Origin: Halorussus ruber
Lineage (GTDB): Archaea; Halobacteriota; Halobacteria; Halobacteriales; Haladaptataceae
DNA: 64,000 nt
Assembly: GCF_004765785.1 (NCBI RefSeq)
Contig: NZ_SBIT01000010.1
Span: 1-64,000, forward strand
Reading direction: 5' to 3'
The stretch's first letter is position 1; the number at the start of each line of letters is the position of its first letter. This document shows, piece by piece, positions 16,940 through 25,789 of the stretch. The notes under the pieces were generated by a model. That model was not told where the DNA came from, did no database searches, and saw only the letters and a program-made list of their open reading frames with translations. The position numbers were made by a program, and so were the translations under genes.

Positions 16940-18805
16940 TTAGCTCCGGACGACCCGAATCTGGCGCTCGCGGTCGATGGCTCGCTCCAACTCTTCTGCA
17001 ATCGCGCTTCCGCGCGAGACCTGAATGTCGCCGCCGCGGCCCACCGTCGCGGTGAACAGGTACTCGCCGTCGGCCTCGACCTCGACGGTCTCACCCGAGT
17101 GACCATCCGTCGGCAGGACGATGTGCCGGGAGGTAATTTCGGGCGTCACGACCTCGCCGGGCGACCCACCTGCGCCCGCACCGCCAGCGCCGGAACTCCC
17201 ACTCGAGGCCGACTGGGGCTTCTCGTCGTGGGTCCGCACGTCGATGTCGATGCCGAGGCGGTTCTCGATGTCCTCGATGCGACCGCCGCCCTTGCCGATG
17301 ACGTAGGAGATGTCGTCCTCGGTGACGTAGACGGTAGCGCGGTTCTGGCCCTGCACCTCCACGTCCACGGCACCGCGGGCGACCGACTGAATCTCTCGCT
17401 CGATTTCCTGCTTTGCGAGCTTCGAGACGCCGCTCTCCTCGCGTTCGCCCTCGTTGAGCGGCACGGTGACGACCTGCCGGTTGAAGGTGTAAATCTCGTA
17501 CTCGGGGCGGCCCGTCTCGAAGTCCTGAATCATGATGACCGGGCGGGCGAGGTCCTCCTCCATCAGGCCCTCGGGCACCTTGACCTGCGTCGAGACGTCG
17601 TAGACCTTGTTGATTTCCCCGGCCTCGATGTAGACGACGGTGTCCACGATTTGGGGAATCATGCCGAGTTCGACCCGGCCGACCAGCCGCTGGAGCGCGT
17701 CGATGGCGCGGGTCGCGTGGACCACGCCTATCATCCCGACGCCCGCGAGTCGCATGTCGGCGAAGACCTCGAAGTCGTCGGTCTTGCGGACCTCGTCGTA
17801 GATGGTGTAGTCGGGCCGGACCATCAGCAGGGAGTCGGCGGTCTTCTCCATCTCGCCGCCCAACTCGGTGTACTGGGTGATTTCCGGGCCGACCTGCAGG
17901 TCGCGGGGCTTCTCCATCGTCTTGACCGCGAAGTCGTTCTCCGCGAGGAACTCGCCGACCGCCTGCGCGAAGGTGGACTTCCCGGCACCGGGCGACCCGG
18001 CGATGAGGACGCCGCGCTGGTGTTCCAGCAGGCGCTCTTTGAGTTCGTCGGCGTACTCGTAGTCCTCCATGTCGGTCTTGACGATGGGCCGAACCGCGGT
18101 AATCTCCCACGCGTCGGCGAACGGCGGTTCCGCGATGGCGATGCGGTAGTCGCGGAACTGGACGATGGTCATCCCCGGTTCGTTCAACTCGATGAAGCCC
18201 TCGTTCGACTCCTTCGCGCCGTCGATAATCTCTTGGGCGATTTCGCGGACGTCCTCCTCGCTGGTCACCTCGTCACGAATCTGCTGGTAGTGCATGTCGC
18301 CCACGTCGCCGCGCTTGGCCTTCGGTTCGAGGCCCGACCGGAGGTGGACGCTCATCGTCTGGTCGTCGAAGTACTCCTCGATGGAGAGCCGACCGATTTC
18401 CGAGTCGTCGTCGGTCCGCGGCGAGATGTACTCGACTTCGACGCCCTTCGCCTCGGCGACCTCGCTCTGGACCACGTCGCTGGTGACGAAGACGGCGTCG
18501 TGTTCGGCCGCGAGGTCCCGAATCAGGGCGTCGATTTCCCCCTCGCTGGCCAGTCCCTTCTCGGTGGCGTCGGGGCGCTCGCCGACGTATTTCAGCTCGA
18601 TGGTCTCCTCGTCGGCGAGGTCCGCGAGGCGCTGGAGTTCCGAGAGACCGTCCCACCCGCTCTCGGCACCGCTGTTCGCCTGCGCTTCGAGTTCGGCCAC
18701 GACGGCCTCGGGAACGAGTACCGTCGCGCCCTCGAAGTCGCCGTCTTCGACGCGCTCGGAAATCCGTCCGTCGATGACGACGCTCGTGTCCGGCAAGACG
18801 TTCAT
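16940..18805 (-). CDS. PIN domain - P-loop ATPase - KH domain protein (PINc/VapC-type ATPase)
   Basis: The 621-residue product has an N-terminal PIN domain (PDTSVVIDGR, residues 5-14; later DALIRDLAAEHDAVFVTSD), a middle VirB11/PilT-like ATPase with Walker A GSPGAGKST near 275 and the Asp/Glu box IYDEVRKTDDFEVFADM, and a C-terminal KH domain (YVIGKGGGRIEDIENRLG). The tail has a Ser/Gly-rich linker around 540 and a final acidic domain. Such proteins occur throughout Euryarchaeota and probably act as RNA-linked nucleases; a role in ribosome or translation quality control is unproven. ATG 18805 is used; ATG 18832 would add nine residues. Confidence 0.88.
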   Translation of the reverse strand: MNVLPDTSVVIDGRISERVEDGDFEGATVLVPEAVVAELEAQANSGAESGWDGLSELQRLADLADEETIELKYVGERPDATEKGLASEGEIDALIRDLAAEHDAVFVTSDVVQSEVAEAKGVEVEYISPRTDDDSEIGRLSIEEYFDDQTMSVHLRSGLEPKAKRGDVGDMHYQQIRDEVTSEEDVREIAQEIIDGAKESNEGFIELNEPGMTIVQFRDYRIAIAEPPFADAWEITAVRPIVKTDMEDYEYADELKERLLEHQRGVLIAGSPGAGKSTFAQAVGEFLAENDFAVKTMEKPRDLQVGPEITQYTELGGEMEKTADSLLMVRPDYTIYDEVRKTDDFEVFADMRLAGVGMIGVVHATRAIDALQRLVGRVELGMIPQIVDTVVYIEAGEINKVYDVSTQVKVPEGLMEEDLARPVIMIQDFETGRPEYEIYTFNRQVVTVPLNEGEREESGVSKLAKQEIEREIQSVARGAVDVEVQGQNRATVYVTEDDISYVIGKGGGRIEDIENRLGIDIDVRTHDEKPQSASSGSSGAGGAGAGGSPGEVVTPEITSRHIVLPTDGHSGETVEVEADGEYLFTATVGRGGDIQVSRGSAIAEELERAIDRERQIRVVRS

Positions 18806-18940
18806 GTCCCTCTTTTCGGACGGCGCGCTCATAAGCGTGTCTTCTGTGTCTGTTCCCGTCCCCAGCGAGCAGAAGGCGCGTCCCCGGAGACGCCCGGAAG
18901 GGGCAAAACCCTCAATCGCGTGGAAACCGTCCACTTTGCC

Positions 18941-19531
18941 ATGGACGCGCTCGAAGCGGTAGCGAGCGACGACGCGAACTGGGTGAGTTGGCTCCTCGTC
19001 GGCCTCCTCGCACTGGCAGTCGCGGTCAGCGTCGTCCACGGCGAGGCGGTCTGGGCGGTGTTCCTCGTCGGCACGCTCGGGATTCTGCTGGTTCCCCCGG
19101 TCGTGTTCCGGGACCGGTCGGTGATGCTCCCGCCCGAAGTCGTCGGGTTGGCGGTCCTCCCCGCCGTCGTGGCGGCTATCGGCCCGGAGTGGGTCACGGA
19201 GTACGCGCTCTACCTCGGGGTGGCCGCGGTGGCGTTCGCAATCGTGGTCGAACTCTCGCTGTTCACCGACGTCGAGATGGCTCCGTGGTTCGCCGACGTG
19301 ACGGTCGTGTTGACGACGATGGCCGCAATCGGCTCGTGGGCCATCGTCCAGTTCTACGCCGACCGGTTTCTCGGAACCGACTTCATCGCCGGTCGTATCG
19401 ACCTGATGCACGAGTTCATCCGCGGAACCATCGCTGGCGTCGTCGCGGCGGGGGTCTTCGAACTCTACTTCCAATATCGCACGCCAGCGGAGACCAAGAC
19501 TCCGGACGTGACTGGAGGAGAGGACGGATGA
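18941..19531 (+). CDS. Haloarchaeal multi-helix membrane protein, possibly DUF2238-like
   Basis: The 196-residue protein MDALEAVASDDANW... has about six hydrophobic helices. Near the C-terminus it carries IDLMHEFIRGTIAGVVAAGVFE, resembling the part of the next gene that reads DDVINDLVFNQVGAIVVA, so the two are probably distant paralogs of one membrane family. The overlapping large frames on either strand before 18941 are shadows of the PIN-ATPase gene. The gene is followed 31 bases later by its likely relative and may form an operon with it. Function unknown. Confidence 0.7.
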   Translation: MDALEAVASDDANWVSWLLVGLLALAVAVSVVHGEAVWAVFLVGTLGILLVPPVVFRDRSVMLPPEVVGLAVLPAVVAAIGPEWVTEYALYLGVAAVAFAIVVELSLFTDVEMAPWFADVTVVLTTMAAIGSWAIVQFYADRFLGTDFIAGRIDLMHEFIRGTIAGVVAAGVFELYFQYRTPAETKTPDVTGGEDG

Positions 19532-19562
19532 GAGAGACACGGGTGACGACCGGGGGTGAAGA

Positions 19563-20180
19563 ATGACCGACCTGCTGAACGACCGCCGCGAGCGATGGCT
19601 CGTCCACCTGCTTCAACTCGGCCTGCTCACCATCTCGGCCTACGGTCTCTTCCGAGGTCAGATCGGCGTCGTCGTCAACGGACTGGTCGCGCTGGGGGTC
19701 ACCTTCGTCCCGGCGCTCCTCCGGCGGGACCTCGGCATCCGGATGGACCCCGGCTACGTCCTCTGGATTTCCATCGCGGTCTTCGCCCACGCAGCGGGTA
19801 TCCTCGGGCCGTACCGCAACGTTCCGTGGTACGACTCGGTGACCCACGCGCTCTCGGCGTCTATCGTCGCCGGGGTCGGCTACGCCGTGGTCCGGACCGT
19901 GGACGAGAACTCCGAGCGGACCACCCTGACGCCGGAACTCCAGTTTGCGTTCATCCTCGTCTTCGTGATGGCGTTCGGCGTCCTCTGGGAAATCATCGAG
20001 TTCGGGACCGAGCAAGTCGCCAAACTGCTGGGCGGCAGGGCGGTGTTGGTCCAGTACGGCCTCGACGACGTCATCAACGACCTCGTGTTCAATCAGGTGG
20101 GCGCAATCGTCGTCGCGGGGTGGGACGCCGCCCGGCCCAACGAGGCGGCCGAGGAGGCCGCGGAGGCGGTGGACGACTGA
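19563..20180 (+). CDS. Multi-helix membrane protein, DUF2238-like
   Basis: The 205-residue protein has six hydrophobic helices. Conserved-looking polar motifs lie inside them: WYDSVTHALSASIVAG near residue 90, VLWEIIEFGTEQVAKLLGG near 140 and DDVINDLVFNQVGAIVV near 165. Buried His, Glu and Asp residues suggest metal or lipid binding. A similar layout is known in DUF2238 (YjdF-like) proteins. Probably co-transcribed with the gene 31 bases upstream. Confidence 0.72.
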   Translation: MTDLLNDRRERWLVHLLQLGLLTISAYGLFRGQIGVVVNGLVALGVTFVPALLRRDLGIRMDPGYVLWISIAVFAHAAGILGPYRNVPWYDSVTHALSASIVAGVGYAVVRTVDENSERTTLTPELQFAFILVFVMAFGVLWEIIEFGTEQVAKLLGGRAVLVQYGLDDVINDLVFNQVGAIVVAGWDAARPNEAAEEAAEAVDD

Positions 20181-20214
20181 GCAGCCGAGGCCACCCGAAA
20201 CGGACGACTGATTT

Positions 20215-20631
20215 ATGGAAGTCGCCGTGCTACTCGGGTTCGTGCGTCACGAACACCTCGTCGTCACCGTCGAAGCGGGCCGGAAGGAACGAATCGACGC
20301 AAACCTCGACGCGGGCGAGTCGCTCGAAGCGTGGGTCGCCGACGCAATCGAGGAGAAGTTAGCCCGCGAGGCCGGGGACGACTCCGACGGCCCCGGTCCC
20401 GGCGATTCCGAGTTCGCGGGGTCCGGGCCGGGTGACTCCGACTCTCTCGGTTCCGCTCCCGACGACTCAGAATACGCCGACATCATCGAACTCGGCGAGA
20501 CGGACGCCGACGGGTCGAAGTCTGGCGACTCCGGCGACTCTGACCGTTCGACCATCGAATCCGGCGAAAAACCGGACGCAGACGACGGCTACGACGAAGG
20601 CTTCGAGTACGTGGACGACTGCGCGATTTGA
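20215..20631 (+). CDS. Acidic protein with possible ribbon-helix-helix N-terminus and repetitive tail
   Basis: The 138-residue protein has a compact N-terminus (VRHEHLVVTVEAGRKERIDANL, then ESLEAWVADAIEEKLARE), whose strand-helix-helix order resembles a CopG-type DNA-binding domain. From residue 58 the tail is Gly, Asp, Ser and Pro rich with repeated PGPGDSE, GPGDSDS and APDDSEYA units. The tail is probably disordered. It ends one base before the stop of the convergent potassium-channel gene. Function unknown; DNA binding is only a guess. Confidence 0.65.
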   Translation: MEVAVLLGFVRHEHLVVTVEAGRKERIDANLDAGESLEAWVADAIEEKLAREAGDDSDGPGPGDSEFAGSGPGDSDSLGSAPDDSEYADIIELGETDADGSKSGDSGDSDRSTIESGEKPDADDGYDEGFEYVDDCAI

Positions 20632-21783
20632 TTATTCGGACCACGTCACGTTTCGCGTGAGGACGAACACGAGCAACGCCATCAGGAGTTGCCCGAGGAG
20701 GGCCTCCGTCGCCGAGAGCGCTCTGGCCCACCCGTGGACCGGTTGCATGTCGCCGTAGCCGAGCGTGGCGAACGTGACCACGCTGAAGTATATCGACTTC
20801 AGCACGTAGATGGCGTTGAGATAGAGACCGTTCGAGGGACTCAGCTTGTACACCATCGTCACCTCCGCCGTCGGCTCCATCACGCCGCTGGTCAGCGGGT
20901 AGAGCAGGCCACAGAGCAGGATGACGACCGCGGAGGTTGCGATGACTCGCCACGGGTTCGACCCGTAGCCGGTCGTCCATCGCCACGCCTCCTTGGCGAC
21001 CGCCTTCGGGTACGACCGGAACTCCCACGCCTCGCGCCGCCGGACGCTCTTGCGCTTCATGTAGTAGTTCCGCGATTGCTCTGTCAGGCCGTTCTCCTCG
21101 GCGAGTCGCTGGAGTTCGTTGTACGTCCAGTGGGCGGCCTCGTACCGGCTCAGCCGGTCCTTGTCGCGGTCGGCCCGTCGCCTGCGAAACGTCGCAATTC
21201 TGCCGTCCTCGGCCCCCTCCAACAGTTCCTCCTCGTAGACGACGTTCCTGCCGAGCGTGGTCGATTCGTCGATTCGGGCGTTGTCGAACACCGCGTAGTG
21301 GAGCCGCGCCCCGCAGAGGTCCGCGCTCCGGAGGTCGGTCCGGTGGAACTCGCCGTGTTCGAGGTTGGCTCCTCGGAGGTCCACGCCCTGAGCGTCCACG
21401 CCCTCGAAGTGCGAATACCGCAGGTCCGCGCCGCTGAGGTCGGTATTCTCCAGATTACAGTTGACGAACCGGGCGTCGGTGATGGTCTTGCCCGCCAGCC
21501 AATCGCCGCCGGATAGCTCGACGTCCCGAAAGATGGCCCCGTCGAGGCGCTCGCCGATTTCCGGCGCGGCAGTCTGCAACTTGCGCGTCGGCTTCTGTGC
21601 CACGTCGGCGTGCCAGATGCACTGGCCCGTATCGCCCCAGACCGGCCGCCAGCAACAGACGCCGCCGAGATTCGACACCGCACTCGCCTCGTGAACGTGT
21701 CCGCACCGCCCGTCGGAAGATGGCTCGCGCTCCACAGAACTCTCCGCTACCCCCCCGGACGCAGACTGCACGTCTCCAGACAT
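20632..21783 (-). CDS. Pentapeptide-repeat protein fused to a two-helix potassium channel pore
   Basis: From ATG 21783 the 383-residue protein has three parts. Residues 24-62 hold a Cys/His cluster (CGHVHEAS, CCWRP, CIWHADV) that may bind zinc. Residues 75-180 contain pentapeptide repeats (NTDLSGADLRY, GVDLRGANLEHGEF, SADLCGARLHYAVF) that form a right-handed beta helix. The C-terminus has one helix (VIATSAVVILLCGLLYPL), an outer loop, the pore with selectivity filter TLGYGD, and a last helix ending VLTRNVTWSE. The pore matches Ion_trans_2 potassium channels. Ligand or role of the cytoplasmic part is unknown. Confidence 0.88.
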   Translation of the reverse strand: MSGDVQSASGGVAESSVEREPSSDGRCGHVHEASAVSNLGGVCCWRPVWGDTGQCIWHADVAQKPTRKLQTAAPEIGERLDGAIFRDVELSGGDWLAGKTITDARFVNCNLENTDLSGADLRYSHFEGVDAQGVDLRGANLEHGEFHRTDLRSADLCGARLHYAVFDNARIDESTTLGRNVVYEEELLEGAEDGRIATFRRRRADRDKDRLSRYEAAHWTYNELQRLAEENGLTEQSRNYYMKRKSVRRREAWEFRSYPKAVAKEAWRWTTGYGSNPWRVIATSAVVILLCGLLYPLTSGVMEPTAEVTMVYKLSPSNGLYLNAIYVLKSIYFSVVTFATLGYGDMQPVHGWARALSATEALLGQLLMALLVFVLTRNVTWSE

Positions 21784-21948
21784 AGCTCCTCTTTCTTCCC
21801 CACCCTCTTTCGGCTTGTGCCCGATTAGTAAAGCTACCTCCCTGAAACGCCGTCGAGTGGGTCGCTGGCCGGATGTCATGGAGACCAGCGACGACCTCGA
21901 TTGGTCGGGGCCGTCACGACTTTTCGCGTTCGCGCCCTCGACTCGGAC

Positions 21949-22212
21949 ATGACCGACCTCGAATCGATTCACGACGAGATGCGCCGAGTCCGCGAGGAGA
22001 CCGACGCGGACCGCGAGGTGCGCGAGCAACTCCGGTCCGCCGAGGAGGCGCTGTCGGCGATGCACTCGGACCAGAACGACATGCGACCGGACCGACTCAA
22101 GGAGATTCGGGCGGAACTCGAACGCATCGGCGAGGACGCGACCGGCGAGACGAGCGAGGGGCTGACCCGCCTGCGAACGCAACTACGGGAGTACGAACGC
22201 GACGTGAAGTAG
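21949..22212 (+). CDS. Small coiled-coil-like acidic protein, haloarchaeal
   Basis: The 87-residue product MTDLESIHDEMRRVREETDAD... is almost entirely charged and helical with heptad-like spacing (AEEALSAMHSD, RLKEIRAELERIGED, LTRLRTQLREYERD). It is predicted to form a helical hairpin or coiled coil. No enzymatic motif is visible. I start at ATG 21949; the upstream part of the frame is Arg-rich and unlike coding sequence. The gene stands alone; two AT-rich and tandem-repeat features follow. Confidence 0.7.
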   Translation: MTDLESIHDEMRRVREETDADREVREQLRSAEEALSAMHSDQNDMRPDRLKEIRAELERIGEDATGETSEGLTRLRTQLREYERDVK

Positions 22213-22238
22213 GCGGGTAGAGAATCGAAAACACGTCT

Positions 22239-22262
22239 TTAAGAAATTTTTGTATTTCTTAA
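22239..22262. terminator. Perfect 9-bp AT-rich inverted repeat
   Basis: TTAAGAAAT at 22239-22247 pairs with ATTTCTTAA at 22254-22262 across six bases (TTTTGT). It lies 27 bases after the coiled-coil gene stop and carries a run of Ts, so a terminator is likely; an operator is the alternative. Confidence 0.55.
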
Positions 22263-22342
22263 CAACTGCCAGATATTTGTTTCGATTACGGCCGGGCGGG
22301 CGCGAACATGGTCGCGCCCGCCCGCACACGCCCACACACGCC

Positions 22343-22396
22343 CGATGGACCAATCACGCCCGATGGACCAATCACGCCCGACGGATCGATCCCTCG
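22343..22396 (+). repeat. 18-bp tandem repeat, 2 exact units plus one degenerate
   Basis: CGATGGACCAATCACGCC occurs at 22343-22360 and again at 22361-22378. A third, degenerate unit (CGACGGATCGATCCCTCG) follows at 22379-22396. The repeat is non-coding in both strands. The gap 22213-22603 shows no gene. Confidence 0.85.
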
Positions 22397-22454
22397 AGCG
22401 ATAGCTGGCCGACCAACCGCAGTGGACGCGCCGTGCCGACAAGCCGCCGTCGGG

Positions 22455-22480
22455 CGGATGAAGGGGCCGGTCGCTTCAGA
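22455..22480 (+). repeat. Partial box-pair repeat element, copy F
   Basis: GGCGGATGAAGGGGCCGGTC followed by GCTTCAG resembles the first box of element D and E (GGCGGGATGAAGGGGCCG) run straight into a degenerate second box. It is a short or decayed member of the dispersed family. Confidence 0.45.
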
Positions 22481-22603
22481 GGACACCGTCGTGGCGATGT
22501 TGCGGTTTGCGCTCCGGAACACGTCGAGACCCAAAACGGACCATCGCGGCAATCCTACTCCTCGACCCTTGATTTGAAACGCCTCGCGCTCCACGTCCGA
22601 ACG

Positions 22604-23722
22604 ATGACCGAAGTCGCCGACCTGACCCGCGAACTCGTCGCCATCCCGAGCCACGACGACGAGACCGAGGCGGGCGACTACATCGAGAACTGGCTCCGCG
22701 AGCAGACCGACGCCGAGGTGACCCGCGACGAGTCGGGCAACCTCCTCGCGCGCCGAGGCCCCGGCGAGGCCGACAGCCAGTCCGACCCCGGCGGCCAGTC
22801 GGACACCGACTCCCTCGCGCTCGTGGGCCACCACGACGTGGTGCCCCCGGCCGACTCCCAACTCACAGGTGACGGGACCGACAGATACGCCGTCTCCGAG
22901 CGCGACGGGCGACTCTACGGTCGGGGAACCGCCGACATGAAGGGCGCTGTCGCGGCCGCGATGCTGGCCTTCCGAGACGCCGACCCGAACTGTGAACTCG
23001 TCTTCGCCAGTTTCGTCGGCGAGGAGCGGGGCGGCGTCGGCGCTCGCGCCGCCATCGACAGAGGGTTCGCGCCCGACTACGCCATCGTCGGCGAAGGCTC
23101 GACCGGTTACTCCGCCGAGGGCGTGACCGACGTGGCAGTCGCGCACAAGGGTCGCCGGGGAAGCACCGTCACGGCCCGCGGCGCGGCGGCCCACGCCAGC
23201 GAACCCGAGTCGGGCGAGAACGCGGTCTACCGGGCCTGCGACGCCGTGGACGTGATTCGGGACCTCGACTTCCCCGCGGTCTCCGTCTTCGGCGAGGAGG
23301 TCCGCGGGAGCGTCGCCGTCACCGAAATCGACGGCGGGAGCGCGTGGAACGTGATTCCCGAGGAGTGCGAGGTGACGGTGGACGAGCGCACCGTCCCCGG
23401 CGAACGCGCCCCCTTGGAGCGCGTCGAGGAGGTCGCGGGCGTCGAGTGGACCGTAGACCAGGACCTCCCGCCGATGCGGTGCGACGACGAGGACTTCGCC
23501 GAGACGGTCCTCGCGGCCGCCGACGAGAGCCAAGACGCCGACCCAGAACTCGTCTCGAAACCCCACGCTACCGACGCGGGATGGCTGGCCGAGGCCGGGA
23601 CGACCTGCGTGGTCTGCGGCGCGGCCGAACCCGGCGAGGCCCACACCGACGAAGAGAGCGCGAGCATCGACGTGCTAGAGCGGTGTTACCGGATTTACCG
23701 GGGCGCGGCCGAATCGCTTTGA
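22604..23722 (+). CDS. M20-family metallopeptidase (ArgE/DapE/CPG2-like)
   Basis: The 372-residue protein MTEVADLTRELVAIPSHDDE... carries the M20 zinc motifs: LVGHHDVVPP (first His and Asp) near 78, GRGTADMKG near 110, EERGGVGARAA near 143 with the catalytic Glu and a zinc Glu, and a late KPHATDAGWLAEAG block with the C-terminal His near 325. A dimerisation-type domain lies between 170 and 270. Members deacylate or hydrolyse N-acyl amino acids or dipeptides; the substrate is not clear. ATG 22604 begins a region without non-coding features, unlike the sequence upstream. Confidence 0.85.
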   Translation: MTEVADLTRELVAIPSHDDETEAGDYIENWLREQTDAEVTRDESGNLLARRGPGEADSQSDPGGQSDTDSLALVGHHDVVPPADSQLTGDGTDRYAVSERDGRLYGRGTADMKGAVAAAMLAFRDADPNCELVFASFVGEERGGVGARAAIDRGFAPDYAIVGEGSTGYSAEGVTDVAVAHKGRRGSTVTARGAAAHASEPESGENAVYRACDAVDVIRDLDFPAVSVFGEEVRGSVAVTEIDGGSAWNVIPEECEVTVDERTVPGERAPLERVEEVAGVEWTVDQDLPPMRCDDEDFAETVLAAADESQDADPELVSKPHATDAGWLAEAGTTCVVCGAAEPGEAHTDEESASIDVLERCYRIYRGAAESL

Positions 23723-23939
23723 GGACTCGCCGCCGAACCGCGCTCCGGTCACGACAGCGACCGGAAGGGAACCGCGGTTTCTCTACGGATACGTTAGGAG
23801 AAACGTGACAGTATACGGTTGCGTGCAGGTCGCCAAAACCCCACGACGTACGTCGGAGGAGACGGCGACCGTTATCGCCAAATTCACCTATTTCTAGATA
23901 ATTAGCCGGTATGTCGGAAGGCGGAACCGGGTGACTTCC

Positions 23940-24102
23940 ACTTTCAATCATTCCCCACGGGAAGTCCGCTTTCGACAGGTAAGCCCAATGACCGTCATGC
24001 GTCGGAGGGTGTCGAGCGCCTCGTGGACAGGCCTCGTGGAATAAGCGGGCGTAGACCCGACCCTTCCACGGAAGCCCACTCCGTTAGGGGTGGGTAGTTC
24101 AC
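23940..24102 (+). mobile_element. Probable IS200/IS605-type remnant: right-end RNA hairpin without transposase
   Basis: From about 23940 the sequence ends in GGAAGCCCACTCCGTTAGG plus GGTGGGTAGTTCAC. CCCACTCC at 24075-24082 pairs with GGGGTGGG at 24087-24094, and TTCAC follows. Haloarchaeal IS200/IS605 (tnpB) elements commonly end in such a GAAGCCC hairpin followed by a TTGAC or TTCAC cleavage site, and it forms the 3' end of the guide (omega) RNA. No TnpA or TnpB reading frame is present here. The gap 23723-24171 otherwise has no gene. Confidence 0.45.
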
Positions 24103-24171
24103 AAATCATATCAACGGTTGTTCGCTTGAAAATCCGGACATTGATAATTGCTGGCACCTTACCCGCCGACG

Positions 24172-25704
24172 ATGGCAAGCGAAGCCGCCGCCGAAGAGGC
24201 GTCTGACGCGTATTCGGAACTTATCCAGAAGGTACAGCGACTGTCGAACGTCAAACAGGCCGGGATGGTCCTCGCCTGGGACCAGGAAGTCATGATGCCC
24301 GAGGGCGGCACCCCCGCCCGCTCGAAGCAGCGTTCGGCCCTCTCGACGGTGGCCCACGAGATGCTCACCGACGACGAGATGGCCGACCTGCTCGAGGAGT
24401 TGGAGGACGAGGACCTGACCGACGAACAGGCGGCGGTCGTCCGCGAGATTCGACGCCAACACGACCGGGCCGCGAAGGTGCCCCAAGACCTCGTGGAGGA
24501 GATTTCGGAGGTCTCCTCGGAAGCGATGCCGGTCTGGCACGAGGCCAAGGAGGAGGACGACTTCTCGAAGTTCGCGCCGACCCTCGAAAAACTGGTCGAA
24601 CTCAAGCGCGAGTACGCCGAACACATCGACCCCTCTCGGGACCCCTACGAGGTCCTCTTCGAGGAGTACGAACCCTACCTGGGCATCGAGACGGCCGAGG
24701 AGGTCCTCCAGCGCCTGCGCGACGAACTCGTCCCGCTCGTGGACGCGATTCGGGAGTCCGACGCCGACCTCGCCACCGACACCTTCGACGGCGACTTCGA
24801 CGTGGATACCCAGGAGGAGCTGGCCCGCGACGTGCTGGATACCCTCGGCTACGACTGGGACCACGGCCGCCTCGACACCGCTCCTCACCCGTTCTCGTCG
24901 GGTAACCAGTTCGACGCCCGCGTGACGACGCGGTTCAGCCCCGACGAACCCCTCGGCGCGCTGATGGCGACGGTCCACGAGTTCGGCCACGCGACCTACA
25001 CCCTCGGCCTGCCCCGCGAGGACTACGGCACTCCTCTCGGCGACTCGCGCGACATGACGGTCCACGAGTCCCAGTCGCGCCTCTGGGAGAATCACGTCGG
25101 CCGCTCTCAGCTCTTCTGGGAGCGATTCCTGCCGAAGGTTCAGGAGCGCTTCCCCGACAAGGTCGGCGACGCCAGCGTCGAGGACGTCTACGAGGCCGCA
25201 AACGAGGTCTACGAGGACAACCTGATTCGCGTCGAGGCCGACGAACTCACCTACCACATGCACATCGTGGTCCGGTTCGAAATCGAGCGCGACCTCGTCC
25301 GGGGCGAAATCGACGTCGAGGACGTGCCGGAACTCTGGAACGACAAGTACGAGGAGTATCTGGGCGTCCGCCCCGACTCCGACGCCGAGGGCGCGCTTCA
25401 GGACATCCACTGGAGTCACGGCGACTTCGGATACTTCCCGACCTACTCGCTCGGGAGCGTCCTCGCGGCCCAACTGTTCGACGCCGCCGAGGACGACATC
25501 GAGGACCTCGACGAGAAGATTGCAGACGGCGAGTTCGACGACCTCCACGACTGGCTGACCGAGAACGTCCACCAGCACGGTTCCCGGTACACCACCGACG
25601 AACTCGTCCGGCAGGCGACCGGCGAGGACTACACCGCCGACTACTTCCTCGACTACGTGAAATCGAAGTACGGCGAGTTGTACGAACTGGACGACTACCA
25701 GTAG
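24172..25704 (+). CDS. M32-family metallocarboxypeptidase (paralog 1)
   Basis: The 510-residue protein shows all M32 hallmarks: [12 protein letters not shown] near residue 268 (zinc-binding HExxH), HESQSRLWEN near 298, IRVEADELTYHMH near 350 and GALQDIHW near 405, with a WDQEVMMPEGG start near 36. M32 carboxypeptidases remove C-terminal residues from peptides in the cytoplasm with cobalt or zinc. ATG 24172 is used; an upstream start exists 24 bases before but is less likely. A homologous gene lies 2.2 kb downstream. Confidence 0.93.
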   Translation: MASEAAAEEASDAYSELIQKVQRLSNVKQAGMVLAWDQEVMMPEGGTPARSKQRSALSTVAHEMLTDDEMADLLEELEDEDLTDEQAAVVREIRRQHDRAAKVPQDLVEEISEVSSEAMPVWHEAKEEDDFSKFAPTLEKLVELKREYAEHIDPSRDPYEVLFEEYEPYLGIETAEEVLQRLRDELVPLVDAIRESDADLATDTFDGDFDVDTQEELARDVLDTLGYDWDHGRLDTAPHPFSSGNQFDARVTTRFSPDEPLGALMATVHEFGHATYTLGLPREDYGTPLGDSRDMTVHESQSRLWENHVGRSQLFWERFLPKVQERFPDKVGDASVEDVYEAANEVYEDNLIRVEADELTYHMHIVVRFEIERDLVRGEIDVEDVPELWNDKYEEYLGVRPDSDAEGALQDIHWSHGDFGYFPTYSLGSVLAAQLFDAAEDDIEDLDEKIADGEFDDLHDWLTENVHQHGSRYTTDELVRQATGEDYTADYFLDYVKSKYGELYELDDYQ

Positions 25705-25789
25705 TTCCTTTCACTTCTCTCGCCCATATTTTATCGATTTTTCCGCCTGGCCAACAGTATTACCCCCCGAGACACCCTCTAGATGAGAC

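Noticed and set aside
16706-18940. Very long open frame on the plus strand opposite the PIN-ATPase gene
   Set aside because: It is a GC-rich antisense shadow. The minus-strand protein has clear PIN, P-loop and KH motifs, while the plus frame gives no family. Only its last part, from ATG 18941, is a real gene.
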